Shown one piece after another: positions 55,800 through 64,000 of a stretch of DNA of 64,000 nt. Position numbers and translations under genes: made by a program. Source of the stretch: an uncultured Prevotellaceae bacterium (GTDB taxonomy: Bacteria; Bacteroidota; Bacteroidia; Bacteroidales; Bacteroidaceae); assembly GCA_947168395.1 (NCBI GenBank), contig CAMVLT010000001.1:124001-188000 (forward strand). The letters are read 5' to 3'. The notes under the pieces were generated by a model that had not been told where the DNA came from, did not search any database, and saw only the letters and a program-made list of their open reading frames with translations. Each line of letters starts with the position of its first letter. Position 1 is the stretch's first letter.

Positions 55800-56261
55800 A
55801 AAGGGTGACACGCTGACACAATGCCGATGTACAAAGGCTGTGCAGCCTTTTTAAGGGTGACACAGGGTGACACAAGGGTGACACGTTTTGAGTTGAATAA
55901 TTCTGAGTTAAGAATTAGCCGCGCAAGGTAGGGTAAAGTCATCTGATGCTGTAGGATAGCATAGGGTTGCCCTACGGCAAACTCCTGAATTCTCTCGAGA
56001 ATTGGAGAGTTTACCCTACCTAAACCTTTGCTCACCCTACGGCAAACCCCAAAATTCTCTCGAGAATTTAATGCTCTGCTACGGATTCTCCTTCTGTGAC
56101 AACGGTACTTCATCTGAGTTTAGTGGGGGTAAACTGGCACTTCCACCCCCATATTCCGACTGTGCCCGCACCCAGCGTGACAACGTTGTGTCACCCTGTG
56201 TCACCCTTCAAAACGTTGCACAGCCTTTGTACATCGGCATTGTGTCAGCGTGTCACCCTTT
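55800..56261. mobile_element. MITE-like non-coding element with 76-base inverted ends
   Basis: Arms 55800-55875 and 56186-56261 are inverted copies, starting AAAGGGTGACACGCTGACAC and identical for the first 45 bases, with a short diverged patch, then GGGTGACACAGGGTGACACA again. The interior has two AATTCTCTCGAGAATT words (55987 and 56052) and GTTTACCCTACC, also present near 24.04-24.19 kb. Open frames reading out of both arms give the same short peptide (AQPLYIGIVSACHPL), a by-product of the inverted repeat. It fills most of the 757-base divergent gap 55642-56398. No transposase; non-autonomous mobility is inference. Confidence 0.6.
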
Positions 56262-56359
56262 ATCAAAATAAATCGCTATACGGCAAAGAGTCGGACGTTG
56301 TTTTCTGTCTTCTTCCTGCAATTTTTGACAAAAGCGGTGTGCCTTCAACTTTTTTTTCG

Positions 56360-56368
56360 TACCTTTGC
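56360..56368 (+). promoter_or_regulatory. -7 promoter box for the third PL11 lyase
   Basis: TACCTTTGC, 30 bases before the ATG at 56399. Confidence 0.65.
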
Positions 56369-56398
56369 ACCAAAACTAACTAAAACCGAATCAAAGAA

Positions 56399-58516
56399 AT
56401 GAAGAAAGTAAGCATCCTTGCCACGACCCTGCTCCTCGCAGCAGCCACGGGACTACAGGCACAAGTGACGCCAGCCAGCCAGATGGAGAAGCTGGACCGC
56501 GGACTCGTTGTTATTCCCTCGGGCACCACCCGCAACCTGAGCTGGCGGTTGCTGGGTACCGATGACGAGACCAAAACGCGCTTCAACATACTGCGCGACG
56601 GCGAGACGATAGCCGAGAACGTGTACGAAACATTCTACAAGGACTACACCGGCGGCAGCAGCTATCAGGTGGTGACGCTGGCAGACGGCGTGCCTACCGA
56701 CACCACGGCAGCCGTGACGCCCTGGGCCAAGAACTATCTGACCCTCAAACTACAGCGGCCGGCAGCGGGCAGTGGTTACGACTACTCACCCAACGACTGC
56801 TCGGTGGGCGACGTGGACGGCGACGGACAGTACGAAATATTCGTGAAATGGGACCCTTCGAACTCGAAGGACAACTCGCAGGGCGGGGTCACCGGCAACG
56901 TCTACATAGACTGCTACAAGCTGGACGGCACCTTCCTGTGGAGGGTGGACTTGGGCAAAAACATACGTGCCGGTGCCCACTACACCCAGTTCCAGGTCTA
57001 CGACTACGACGGGGACGGTCGTGCCGAGATGATGTGCAAGACGGCACCGGGCTCCATCGACGGCAAGGGCAACTACGTGAACCAGGCCGCCACCGACGAG
57101 AAAATCAAGGCGGCCTCGAACACCAAGGACTGGCGCACCAGCGATGGCCGTATCAACGGCGGACATGAGTACCTGACGGTGTTCAGCGGCGAGACGGGCG
57201 AAGCCATCCACACCATCGCCTACCGTCCCAACCGCAACGCCAAGTACGACCTGAGCGAGGCTGCGGGCACCTTCAACTGGGACGACCGCTCGGGCAAGAA
57301 CGACAAGGGCGACTACGGCAACCGAGGCGAGCGCTACCTCGCTGCCACGGCCTACCTGGACGGCCCCGACGGTCGCCCCAGCGGCATCTTCTGCCGAGGT
57401 TACTACACTTACGCCTATGTATGGGCGGTCGACTTCGACGGTACACAGCTGAAGCACCGCTGGCTGCACATCAGCGACAGCAGGACGACCTACCGCGTGA
57501 TGGACATCAACGGCAAGACGACGACCTACAAGGGAACCACCTGCACCTCGGGCTTAAGCCGCAACACGATGTATGCCAACGGCAACCACAACATGTCGAT
57601 AGCCGACGTGGACGGCGACGGCAAGGACGAGATTATCTGGGGTTCGGCAGCCGTCGACGACAATGGCAAGATGCTTTACGCTGTTGGCTTCGGCCACGGC
57701 GATGCCATCCACTTAGCCGACCTCGACCCTGACCGTCCCGGACTGGAGTTGTTCGACATACATGAAGAGAAAGGTACATACGCGTGGGATCTCCACGATG
57801 CCGCCACAGGCGAGATCATCTGGAAAGGCGGACAAAGCGGACAGGACAACGGCCGCGGACTGGCTGCCGATATCCAGGGTGCCCGAGGTTACGAGTTCTG
57901 GTCGGCCTACGGTGGCTTCGACAGCAGTTCGCGCAACCAGAACCCGTTCAATGCCATGACTGGCAAGCAGGCCGGCTCGACGAAGCCCTCGATGAACTTC
58001 CGCATTTACTGGGACGGTGACCTGCAGGACGAGCTGCTCGACGGCACCGCCATCACGAAGTACGGCGGCTCCACGCTTGGTGTCGGCACCACACCGATAG
58101 CCAATCTGGGCAGTCCCTCATCGTGCAACAGCACGAAGTCGACACCCTGCCTTTCGGCCGACATCTTCGGCGACTGGCGCGAGGAGGTGATTCTATGGAG
58201 CACCACCGACCATGCCACGCTGAACATCTACAGCACCATCACCACGACCAAGTACCGCATCCCGACGCTGATGCACGACCACACCTACCGCATGGGCATC
58301 TGCTGGCAGAACACCGCCTACAACCAGCCGCCCCACTTGGGCTACTACCTGCCCGACTACGTGGACGGCAAGCTGCCAACGGCAGTCCCGTCTGTTGCTG
58401 TAGTACAGCAACAAACTGAACGGATATTCGACCTACAGGGGCGCAGGCTCAACAGCCTGAAACCCGGCCTGAACATCTTACGGGTGAACGGAAAAACCAA
58501 AAAGGTGTTTTATTAA
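56399..58516 (+). CDS. PL11 rhamnogalacturonan lyase with sorting-type tail
   Basis: 705 residues. Signal peptide MKKVSILATTLLLAAATGLQ, Ig-like N-terminal part (EKLDRGLVVIPSGTTRNLSW) and propeller with DVDGDGQYEIFVKWDPSNSK, RAGAHYTQFQVYDYDGDGRA, GNHNMSIADVDGDGKDEIIW, FRIYWDGDLQDELLDG, CLSADIFGDWREEVILW and NQPPHLGYYLPDY. The last 40 residues (IFDLQGRRLNSLKPGLNILR...KKVFY) are a sorting-type tail missing in the first PL11. The uninterrupted sequence here is the best reference for locating the insertion in that gene. Its stop overlaps the convergent MG2 gene by 4 bases. Confidence 0.95.
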   Translation: MKKVSILATTLLLAAATGLQAQVTPASQMEKLDRGLVVIPSGTTRNLSWRLLGTDDETKTRFNILRDGETIAENVYETFYKDYTGGSSYQVVTLADGVPTDTTAAVTPWAKNYLTLKLQRPAAGSGYDYSPNDCSVGDVDGDGQYEIFVKWDPSNSKDNSQGGVTGNVYIDCYKLDGTFLWRVDLGKNIRAGAHYTQFQVYDYDGDGRAEMMCKTAPGSIDGKGNYVNQAATDEKIKAASNTKDWRTSDGRINGGHEYLTVFSGETGEAIHTIAYRPNRNAKYDLSEAAGTFNWDDRSGKNDKGDYGNRGERYLAATAYLDGPDGRPSGIFCRGYYTYAYVWAVDFDGTQLKHRWLHISDSRTTYRVMDINGKTTTYKGTTCTSGLSRNTMYANGNHNMSIADVDGDGKDEIIWGSAAVDDNGKMLYAVGFGHGDAIHLADLDPDRPGLELFDIHEEKGTYAWDLHDAATGEIIWKGGQSGQDNGRGLAADIQGARGYEFWSAYGGFDSSSRNQNPFNAMTGKQAGSTKPSMNFRIYWDGDLQDELLDGTAITKYGGSTLGVGTTPIANLGSPSSCNSTKSTPCLSADIFGDWREEVILWSTTDHATLNIYSTITTTKYRIPTLMHDHTYRMGICWQNTAYNQPPHLGYYLPDYVDGKLPTAVPSVAVVQQQTERIFDLQGRRLNSLKPGLNILRVNGKTKKVFY

Positions 58517-61338
58517 TAGTACAGCAGGCAGCCGTCGGGGGTAACTCCGGCGGCACTCATTTTGATGCGCGTCTCCTTGGAGTTGTTATAGAAGGTGGTG
58601 GTGAAACGGCCGTCCTCGTCGCTACGGGCATTGGGATTCCAGTAGAGGGTGCGGCGGTAGTCGGAAGGCTCAGCAGGCTGGCGCTCACTATAGTCGGGCT
58701 GGTAGAAGCTGACGGCCTCGTTCATGCCGTGCAGATAGATGTGGCGGTCACGGTAGACCACCTGCACGCCGTCGTCGGGTATGGGTACCATCTCGACCGT
58801 GGCATCGGCCACAAACTGGCTCACCACCATCGTAGAGTCCTCATTACGAGGCTCATAGTCACTGAACACGCGGATGTCCTGCAACCGGGCCAGCTTCAGG
58901 TTGTTATAGACGGCAGCTGCCGAGCGGGTATTCTCGTTGGCACGCGCCGCCTCGGCCATCTCGGAAGTCATGTTCCCCGTCGAGTCGTAGTTGCGCCAGT
59001 AAGTCTTGCCGTCCAACCGTCCGTCCACGTTGAAGTGTACGGGCCGCCCCATGTTGCCGAACAGGAACTTGGCCACCTGCAGCGGGAACTGGCGCATGTC
59101 GAACTTGCCGAACGACAGACCATAGTCGGTCAGGTCGTTATACAGGTCGTAGGCATCACGCACAAAGGCGGGCTTGTTCCAGTCTACGGCCCGGCGGCCG
59201 CGGCGGTGCCCCCTCACGTTGACGTTCTGCAACTGGTGGACATCGTTCTCCATCGAAAGCTCCGACAGGGTGTCGACCTCCTCCATGGACGGGTCCCATT
59301 CTGGCGCATGGTTCTCGTAGTAGTTGTACTTATGGGTGAACACGGGGTACGGCATGTCGCGCTTCACAAAGAAGTCGGCGTAAGCATCCTCGCGGAACAC
59401 CGTGGCATCGCTGCGCGACATCATGGCCTTGCGCAGGGAGTCCTTCTCCTTGTAGGCCTTCAGGTTCAAGAAGGTGGCACCGTAGAACGGCGGTATCTCG
59501 AACACGAACCGGCCGTTCACCGTCTTCTGGCGGCCTGCCACAATCTCGTCGCCCATCATCAGCTCGGCCTCTATCAGCACGTCACGCTTCAATGTACTGT
59601 GGTTGATGCCCAGCTCGTCGTTGGCACTCATGATGTCGCCCAGCTCGATGGACGACACGTCGGAGGCCGTCGGGGCATCGTAGGCGGTGTTGCCCACCAG
59701 CTCCAGCTCCTCAGTCTCAGGTTCTTCAGCCCACGGGTCGTCATCGGTGTTAGCGGCATCCTTGTTCTTAATGCCTATCATGCCCACACCGTTTTTCCAC
59801 GACGGCACCTCGTCTAACTCCACTTCCTGAACGCTCAGCATCTTGTATACCTCGCCGCTGACGGTCATCGTCTGCTCCGGCTCATAGCGCATCTGCCGGG
59901 CCGTGTCGCTCAGTTCCTCCCACTTGTACTTACGCCATCCCTGCACCATCATCAGCAGGTCCAGGTTGCGGCGGTGCTCGGCATCGTCCTTCTCAAAGTA
60001 GTAGGCGGGATTGGCAATAAAGCCGCGCAACTCACTACTCAGCAGCAGGTCGGTCATCAAGTTGCCATTGTTGTAGGTAGGCTCATCGGTGCCCGCGTCG
60101 CGGACGGAGAGCGAGAAGGTGGTGTTGGGCGTCGGCAGTTGCACACCGACGGTTATCGGCTCGTAAGGCTCATAGGTCTTGGTGGGACTCATGGTACCTA
60201 TGGGGCTAATGAGGCCTATGGGACTCGCGGGACTTTTAAAGAACAGCCGGTCGGCCAGTATCCGACCCTCGTCGTCGAACACCGTGAGGTCGTTCACACC
60301 GTCGGGCAAATCGTCTGTCGGCAACTGCACGGTGACGGCCATGCTACCATCCTCCTGCAACAGTTCGGAAAAGTGCTTCAACACGCCACGGCACAGTATA
60401 GACAGCCCATACTGCCTATTCTGGGGCAGCCGGATTCCTCTGACAGTAACCTGATTCCCGTCGAGACTCACCACTACCCCACCCTGCTCGGCTTTCGGCA
60501 GGTTAAAGGAATAACTCTTGCCACGCCACGTGAACATGGCTTTCAGACGTTTATCGCCCGGCGTCACCGTGAACGTGCCTCGGCCTTCATGGCTGGTGGC
60601 GATATTGGCCACCTTCTGGTCGCCAGCCAACAGTTCGCCCTTGATGCTGACGGAGGCACCCAACTGGTCGACTACATCGAAGGCCACCTTACTCGGAAGC
60701 CCTTCCACCAGATGACCACCCTCGGGATAGAAAGTGACTATCAGTTCCTCCTTCTTGGGCTTCTGCATACGGGTTTTCGGACGCTGGTAGATACGGCGGG
60801 CATCGTAGTCACCCGGCGTATCGGGCTTACTATAGACAGGGAACACACGCGAGTAAAGCCCGTCCCACACCCGGTAATAGTCGGCACACATCTGTTTGTT
60901 CATGAACCGCCACGTCTCCTGAGTGGTATACATGTGCTCCGACACGTTGAAATTCAGCATCCAGCGCGTATAAGCCCGCAGCTCGTAGTAGCCGGAATAG
61001 AGTGAATCACGCAATGTAAACTGTCCGCAGGTATAGCCCTCAGGCGCTACGATAATCTGTTGACGCTCCACCAGTATTCCGTCAGGCGACAGCAGTTCGA
61101 CGTAGAGGATGCGGCTCATGTTGGTAGGCCGCAGATTGTCGGCACGCACGACGTAGGCCTTATACCACAAGGTATCGCCCACGAAGTAGCACATGTTATC
61201 AGTGTGGATATATACTTTCTCCTGCACTTGGGAGACCGACGACTCTTCCAAAGCCTGACGGATATCGTCAAGCGAACCTGCCTGCACGCCACTCGAGGCC
61301 AGCAGGAGCACAACAATCAGACGGAAAACGCTCTTCAT
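58513..61338 (-). CDS. MG2 (macroglobulin-like) domain exported protein
   Basis: 941 residues from the ATG at 61338 (MKSVFRLIVVLLLASSGVQA, signal peptide). Opens with VQEKVYIHTDNMCYFVGDTLWYKAYVV and ILYVELLSPDGILVERQQII, the MG2 fold typical of a Bacteroidota family of large exported proteins, followed by repeated beta-sandwiches. The C-terminus has TLYWNPNARSDEDGRFTTTF and ends RIKMSAAGVTPDGCLLYY, as in the family. It lacks a barrel, thioester or bait region, so it is not a true alpha-2-macroglobulin. The role is unknown; it may act in envelope processes with TonB receptors. A repeat-like stretch encodes the linker SPASPIGLISPIGTMSP at about residues 368-384. Confidence 0.8.
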   Translation of the reverse strand: MKSVFRLIVVLLLASSGVQAGSLDDIRQALEESSVSQVQEKVYIHTDNMCYFVGDTLWYKAYVVRADNLRPTNMSRILYVELLSPDGILVERQQIIVAPEGYTCGQFTLRDSLYSGYYELRAYTRWMLNFNVSEHMYTTQETWRFMNKQMCADYYRVWDGLYSRVFPVYSKPDTPGDYDARRIYQRPKTRMQKPKKEELIVTFYPEGGHLVEGLPSKVAFDVVDQLGASVSIKGELLAGDQKVANIATSHEGRGTFTVTPGDKRLKAMFTWRGKSYSFNLPKAEQGGVVVSLDGNQVTVRGIRLPQNRQYGLSILCRGVLKHFSELLQEDGSMAVTVQLPTDDLPDGVNDLTVFDDEGRILADRLFFKSPASPIGLISPIGTMSPTKTYEPYEPITVGVQLPTPNTTFSLSVRDAGTDEPTYNNGNLMTDLLLSSELRGFIANPAYYFEKDDAEHRRNLDLLMMVQGWRKYKWEELSDTARQMRYEPEQTMTVSGEVYKMLSVQEVELDEVPSWKNGVGMIGIKNKDAANTDDDPWAEEPETEELELVGNTAYDAPTASDVSSIELGDIMSANDELGINHSTLKRDVLIEAELMMGDEIVAGRQKTVNGRFVFEIPPFYGATFLNLKAYKEKDSLRKAMMSRSDATVFREDAYADFFVKRDMPYPVFTHKYNYYENHAPEWDPSMEEVDTLSELSMENDVHQLQNVNVRGHRRGRRAVDWNKPAFVRDAYDLYNDLTDYGLSFGKFDMRQFPLQVAKFLFGNMGRPVHFNVDGRLDGKTYWRNYDSTGNMTSEMAEAARANENTRSAAAVYNNLKLARLQDIRVFSDYEPRNEDSTMVVSQFVADATVEMVPIPDDGVQVVYRDRHIYLHGMNEAVSFYQPDYSERQPAEPSDYRRTLYWNPNARSDEDGRFTTTFYNNSKETRIKMSAAGVTPDGCLLYY
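60186..60236. repeat. GGGACTCATGG-type tandem repeat inside the MG2 gene
   Basis: Three to four imperfect units of (T/G)GGGACTnATGGnnCTATG read in frame as SPIGLISPIGTMSP between two beta domains. Confidence 0.55.
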
Positions 61339-61417
61339 CTTCTGTAACAATTTGGCTATTTGACGCAGAAAACCGCAAAAAGTTTAATAAGGAGTCGATT
61401 ATCTCAGATATTATGTC

Positions 61418-61426
61418 TACCTTTGC
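61418..61426 (+). promoter_or_regulatory. -7 promoter box for the TonB-dependent receptor
   Basis: TACCTTTGC, 23 bases before the ATG at 61450. The short leader leaves no room for a cobalamin riboswitch. Confidence 0.65.
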
Positions 61427-61449
61427 ACCGTATTTATAAATCATTAAGG

Positions 61450-63531
61450 ATGTACAAACCACAGTTCAACAAGCGCCATGTGCTCGTGTTTCACCAGTTC
61501 GGAAACAAGGGCTGGTCGCTCTTCAGCTGCTTAGGCCGCGAGGTGGTCTGCTCGGTGCTCAGCGTTGCGACGCTCACATACGCGTCGGCAGGCACCATCA
61601 GCACACAGCCCGTCACGGCCGACTCCATCAGCACGAAGACGGCACAGGAGCTGATGCTCGATGAAGTGAGCGTCACCGGCTCCAGGGCGCCCCTGACCAA
61701 GAGTCAGGCTGCGAGAATGGTCACTGTACTGGACCGTGCTGACATTCAGCAGGCTCCCGTGCAAAGTATTAACGATTTGCTGAAATACGCCGTCGGTGTC
61801 GATGTCCGCCAGCGAGGCCCCATTGGTGCACAGACCGACATCTCGATACGAGGCGGCACACAGGAGCAAATCATCATCCTGCTCAACGGCATCAACATCT
61901 GTGACCCACAGACGGGGCACAACACCATGGACTTGCCCGTCGACCTGAGCGAGATAGTGCGCATCGAAGTGCTCGAAGGCCCTGCCGGCCGCATCTACGG
62001 CACGTCATCGCTCGTGGGGGCGGTGAATATTGTGACGAGGAGCCCCCTCCCAACCTCCCCCTTGGGGGAGGAGCAGATACAGCTGCGGATGGAAGGCGGC
62101 TCCTATGGCTACGTCTCGACGGCAGTCCGTACACACTCCCCCCAAGGGGGGAGCTGGAGGGGGGCTCTCTCCGCCTCCTACACCCGCCACGACGGCTACA
62201 GCCGCTCACGCGAAGGCTCGCTGAACAGCGACTTCAGCGGGGCGAAGGCTTTCTACCAAGGGCAATACGCCAAAGAAGGAATGAAAGTGGACTGGCACTT
62301 CGGCATCACCGACAAAGGCTGGGGCTCCAGCACCTCCTGGGCTTCACCCAAATGGCAGGCTGACGACCAGTACGAGCACACCACCAAGCTCTTCGCCGCC
62401 ATTCAGGGCAGTTTTCAGCAAGGTGCAGTTTCGCTGCACCCCACCATCTACTGGAACCAGCACCAAGACCGCTACGAAGGCTACCGCAACCACCCCGAGA
62501 AAATGGCCTACAACTACAACCGCTCCGACGTCTTTGGACTACAGCTAAACAGCTACTTCGACTGGCAGGCAGGACGCACGGCCTTCGGTGCCGAGGTGCG
62601 CAACGAGAACCTGCTGAGCGGCAACCTCGGCGAACCGCTGATGCGGCCCCACCACATCTACGGCACCGACCGCGACTACACGCTCGGCCTGAACCGCACC
62701 AACATCAGCGCCTACCTGGAGCACAACCTGCTGCTCAGCAACCTCACCGTCTCGGCAGGACTCGTAGTAGTGAAGAACACCTGGGCCGACATGAACCCAA
62801 CCATCTATCCCGGCATCGACACCAGCCTGCGGTTGGGAAACCATTGGAAACTGCATGCCTCGTACAACACTTCGCTGCGCATGCCATCGTTTACCGAGAT
62901 GTACTACCGGCTGCAAGGCTATAAGGCCGACCCGCACCTGAAACCCGAAGAGATGCGAGCCTTCGAGATAGGGGTCAACCTTCATCGTTCAATGTTCAAC
63001 GTACAATGCGCCCTATGGCATCACCACGGCCGTAACATGATTGACTGGATTATGGACACGACAAAAGGTGAAGAGGCCACCTGGCAAAGCGTCAACCACA
63101 CCCGTCTGAACAGCATCGGCCTTGAAGCCTCGGTACAATGCACAATACGCCATGTGCAATGCTCCATCAGCTACAGCTATATTGACCAGAAGAAAAGTCT
63201 TGAGGAGGGCATCGTGTCGCAATACGCCATGGAGTACCTGCGCCACAAGCTGGTAGCCAGGGCACAGATACCCATCGTGAGCAACCTCACGTTAGGCCTC
63301 AACCTGCGATGGCAGGACCGCGCTGGCCAGTACACAGACTTCGACAACAACATACAGGACTACACGCCGTTCGCGCTGATGGACTCCCGCCTGTCGTGGC
63401 AGAAGCCGCACTACGAGCTGTACTTCGAAGCCAGCAACCTGACCGGTACCCACTACCGCGACTACGGCCTCGTAGAGCAGCCCGGCCGCTGGCTCGTAGT
63501 CGGAACAAAGTTCCTGATAGGGAGGCGATGA
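61450..63531 (+). CDS. TonB-dependent receptor (BtuB-like)
   Basis: 693 residues from the ATG at 61450 (MYKPQFNKRHVLVFHQFGNK); the 30 upstream codons overlap the promoter box. A hydrophobic leader ends near TYASAG. The TonB-box-like and plug region follows (LMLDEVSVTGSRAPLTKSQA, INDLLKYAVGVDVRQRGPIG, DISIRGGTQEQIIILLNGIN, VLEGPAGRIYGTSSLVGAVN), then a 22-strand barrel ending in LVVGTKFLIGRR. It resembles BtuB-type receptors for cobalamin, but no riboswitch or cobalamin gene is nearby, so the ligand is open. Two GC-rich palindromes (SPLPTSPLGEE and HSPQGGSWRG) and two GTTCAATG-type repeats (MFNVQCALW, VQCTIRHVQCSISY) are built into the barrel. Confidence 0.88.
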   Translation: MYKPQFNKRHVLVFHQFGNKGWSLFSCLGREVVCSVLSVATLTYASAGTISTQPVTADSISTKTAQELMLDEVSVTGSRAPLTKSQAARMVTVLDRADIQQAPVQSINDLLKYAVGVDVRQRGPIGAQTDISIRGGTQEQIIILLNGINICDPQTGHNTMDLPVDLSEIVRIEVLEGPAGRIYGTSSLVGAVNIVTRSPLPTSPLGEEQIQLRMEGGSYGYVSTAVRTHSPQGGSWRGALSASYTRHDGYSRSREGSLNSDFSGAKAFYQGQYAKEGMKVDWHFGITDKGWGSSTSWASPKWQADDQYEHTTKLFAAIQGSFQQGAVSLHPTIYWNQHQDRYEGYRNHPEKMAYNYNRSDVFGLQLNSYFDWQAGRTAFGAEVRNENLLSGNLGEPLMRPHHIYGTDRDYTLGLNRTNISAYLEHNLLLSNLTVSAGLVVVKNTWADMNPTIYPGIDTSLRLGNHWKLHASYNTSLRMPSFTEMYYRLQGYKADPHLKPEEMRAFEIGVNLHRSMFNVQCALWHHHGRNMIDWIMDTTKGEEATWQSVNHTRLNSIGLEASVQCTIRHVQCSISYSYIDQKKSLEEGIVSQYAMEYLRHKLVARAQIPIVSNLTLGLNLRWQDRAGQYTDFDNNIQDYTPFALMDSRLSWQKPHYELYFEASNLTGTHYRDYGLVEQPGRWLVVGTKFLIGRR
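62042..62167. repeat. Inverted pair of GC-rich palindromes inside the TonB receptor gene
   Basis: Copies at 62042-62074 and 62136-62167 (CCTCCCCCTTGGGGGAGG and CTCCCCCCAAGGGGGGAG cores) lie in inverted orientation, 61 bases apart. They flank one barrel strand (QIQLRMEGGSYGYVSTAVRT). Confidence 0.85.
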
Positions 63532-63549
63532 CTTCACCCGTAAGCATAG

Positions 63550-63576
63550 CCGATGTTCCCATAGGGGGAACATCGG
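63550..63576. terminator. Bidirectional terminator between the TonB receptor and dnaA
   Basis: 11-bp stem CCGATGTTCCC/GGGAACATCGG with a 5-base loop, extended by an outer TAAGCA/TGCTTA pairing. Lies 19 bases after the receptor stop and 51 bases beyond the dnaA stop, in the 95-base convergent gap. Confidence 0.7.
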
Positions 63577-63626
63577 GTTTGCTTAGCCCAAACTTCTGGA
63601 TGGAACGGTTGTAAGGGAAAGGTTAC

Positions 63627-64000
63627 CTACACTTTCAACTTGAAAGAGTTCTCGATGCTGGTGACTTCGGCCTGGAAAGCCTTGTCAACCTTCAGGCGTT
63701 CCTCAATAGCGTTGCAACTATGGAGCACCGTAGAGTGGTCACGGCCGCCAATAAGCTGGCCAATGCGTGAAGCAGGCATCTTGGTGTATTTCTGTGCCAA
63801 GTACATCGACACCTGACGCACCAAAACGTAATTGCGCTTGCGGCTCTTACTGAACACCTGCTGCTGGGCAACGCCGAAATGACCGCATACCTTATCCAAA
63901 ATGTCGTCCACCGTCAGGGGGTGATTGTCAACCTTGACGGCACGCTTGATGATGCGTTCAGCCAACCGCATGTCGATGTTACTGTTGTAGACGATAGAGT
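63627..64000 (-). CDS. dnaA: DnaA replication initiator, C-terminal part (cut by window edge)
   Basis: The last 124 codons of a gene entering from the right edge. The visible part begins SIVYNSNIDMRLAERIIKRA and covers the end of the ATPase lid plus the DNA-binding domain IV. It includes SKSRKRNYVLVRQVSMYLAQ and the signature IGGRDHSTVLHSCNAIEE, which contacts DnaA boxes. DnaA opens the replication origin. The start, P-loop and any origin lie outside the window; no DnaA-box cluster is apparent in the 95 bases after its stop. Confidence 0.93.
   Translation of the reverse strand, partial: SIVYNSNIDMRLAERIIKRAVKVDNHPLTVDDILDKVCGHFGVAQQQVFSKSRKRNYVLVRQVSMYLAQKYTKMPASRIGQLIGGRDHSTVLHSCNAIEERLKVDKAFQAEVTSIENSFKLKV

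Noticed and set aside
55781..56271. Two open frames (110 and 89 codons) reading outward from the 56-kb element with a shared C-terminal peptide
   Set aside because: The shared peptide is the automatic result of the 76-base inverted arms; the rest has no protein-like composition and no start context.
61339..61449. Cobalamin riboswitch before the BtuB-like receptor
   Set aside because: Only 23 bases separate the promoter box from the start codon, and no B12-box-like sequence is visible.
63532..63626. Replication origin next to dnaA
   Set aside because: The gap is 95 bases, lies downstream of dnaA, holds a terminator hairpin and shows no cluster of DnaA boxes.

Overview
The window looks like a chromosomal segment of a Bacteroidales bacterium, most likely Prevotella or a close relative (Prevotellaceae). 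The evidence is two SusC/SusD pairs, class-typical -7 promoter boxes of the form TAnnTTTGC in front of most transcription units, Bacteroidota-only families (DUF4954, fasciclin lipoproteins beside SusCD, MG2-domain proteins) and C-terminal tails of the DLxGRK...GxYI...K type. I see no rRNA, tRNA, CRISPR array, integrase or insertion-sequence transposase. Both edges cut a gene: a possible nuclease partner of an ATPase at the left, and dnaA at the right.

Layout. 0-7 kb, all minus: a two-gene ATPase/TOPRIM-like pair cut by the edge, a frameshifted AAA ATPase with a PD-(D/E)XK tail, and Wzz-like and Wza-like exopolysaccharide export genes. 7-20.3 kb, mostly housekeeping on the minus strand: nagB, a secreted M6 protease, class I fumarase, an M16 lipoprotein peptidase, a four-helix-bundle (S23/IVP) gene plus a remnant of a second one, a DUF4954 acyltransferase-like protein, hflX, and a BlaI/M56 sensor pair with a recognisable operator. 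20.5-26.6 kb: a PL11 rhamnogalacturonan lyase (plus), a two-domain esterase (minus) and a GH115 glucuronidase (minus). 24.2-46.0 kb: one long minus-strand polysaccharide utilisation operon, read as fasciclin, SusC, SusD, fasciclin, fasciclin, SusC, SusD, secreted unknown, GH115. 46.1-55.6 kb, minus: an AsmA-like protein, a large secreted protein of unknown function, and a 1497-residue PL11 lyase fused to autotransporter-type beta-strand repeats. 56.4-64 kb: a third PL11 lyase (plus), an MG2-domain protein (minus), a TonB-dependent receptor (plus) and the 3' part of dnaA (minus).

Function. Three PL11 lyases, an esterase and GH115 around two SusCD pairs suggest a locus for the rhamnogalacturonan-I/arabinogalactan part of pectin: lyases cut the backbone, the esterase removes acyl groups, GH115 removes (4-O-methyl-)glucuronic acid, and SusCD plus fasciclin lipoproteins bind and import the products. 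No dedicated regulator (hybrid two-component, SusR or ECF/anti-sigma) lies in the window.

The most unusual feature is not one gene but the repeats. At least six families of short tandem or palindromic repeats occur between and inside genes, often as pairs in inverted orientation. Two such inverted pairs bracket four-helix-bundle genes like the ends of small cassettes. Others sit in frame inside a lyase, GH115, a TonB receptor, the M6 protease and the MG2 protein, where they encode linkers, loops and even the hydrophobic core of signal peptides.
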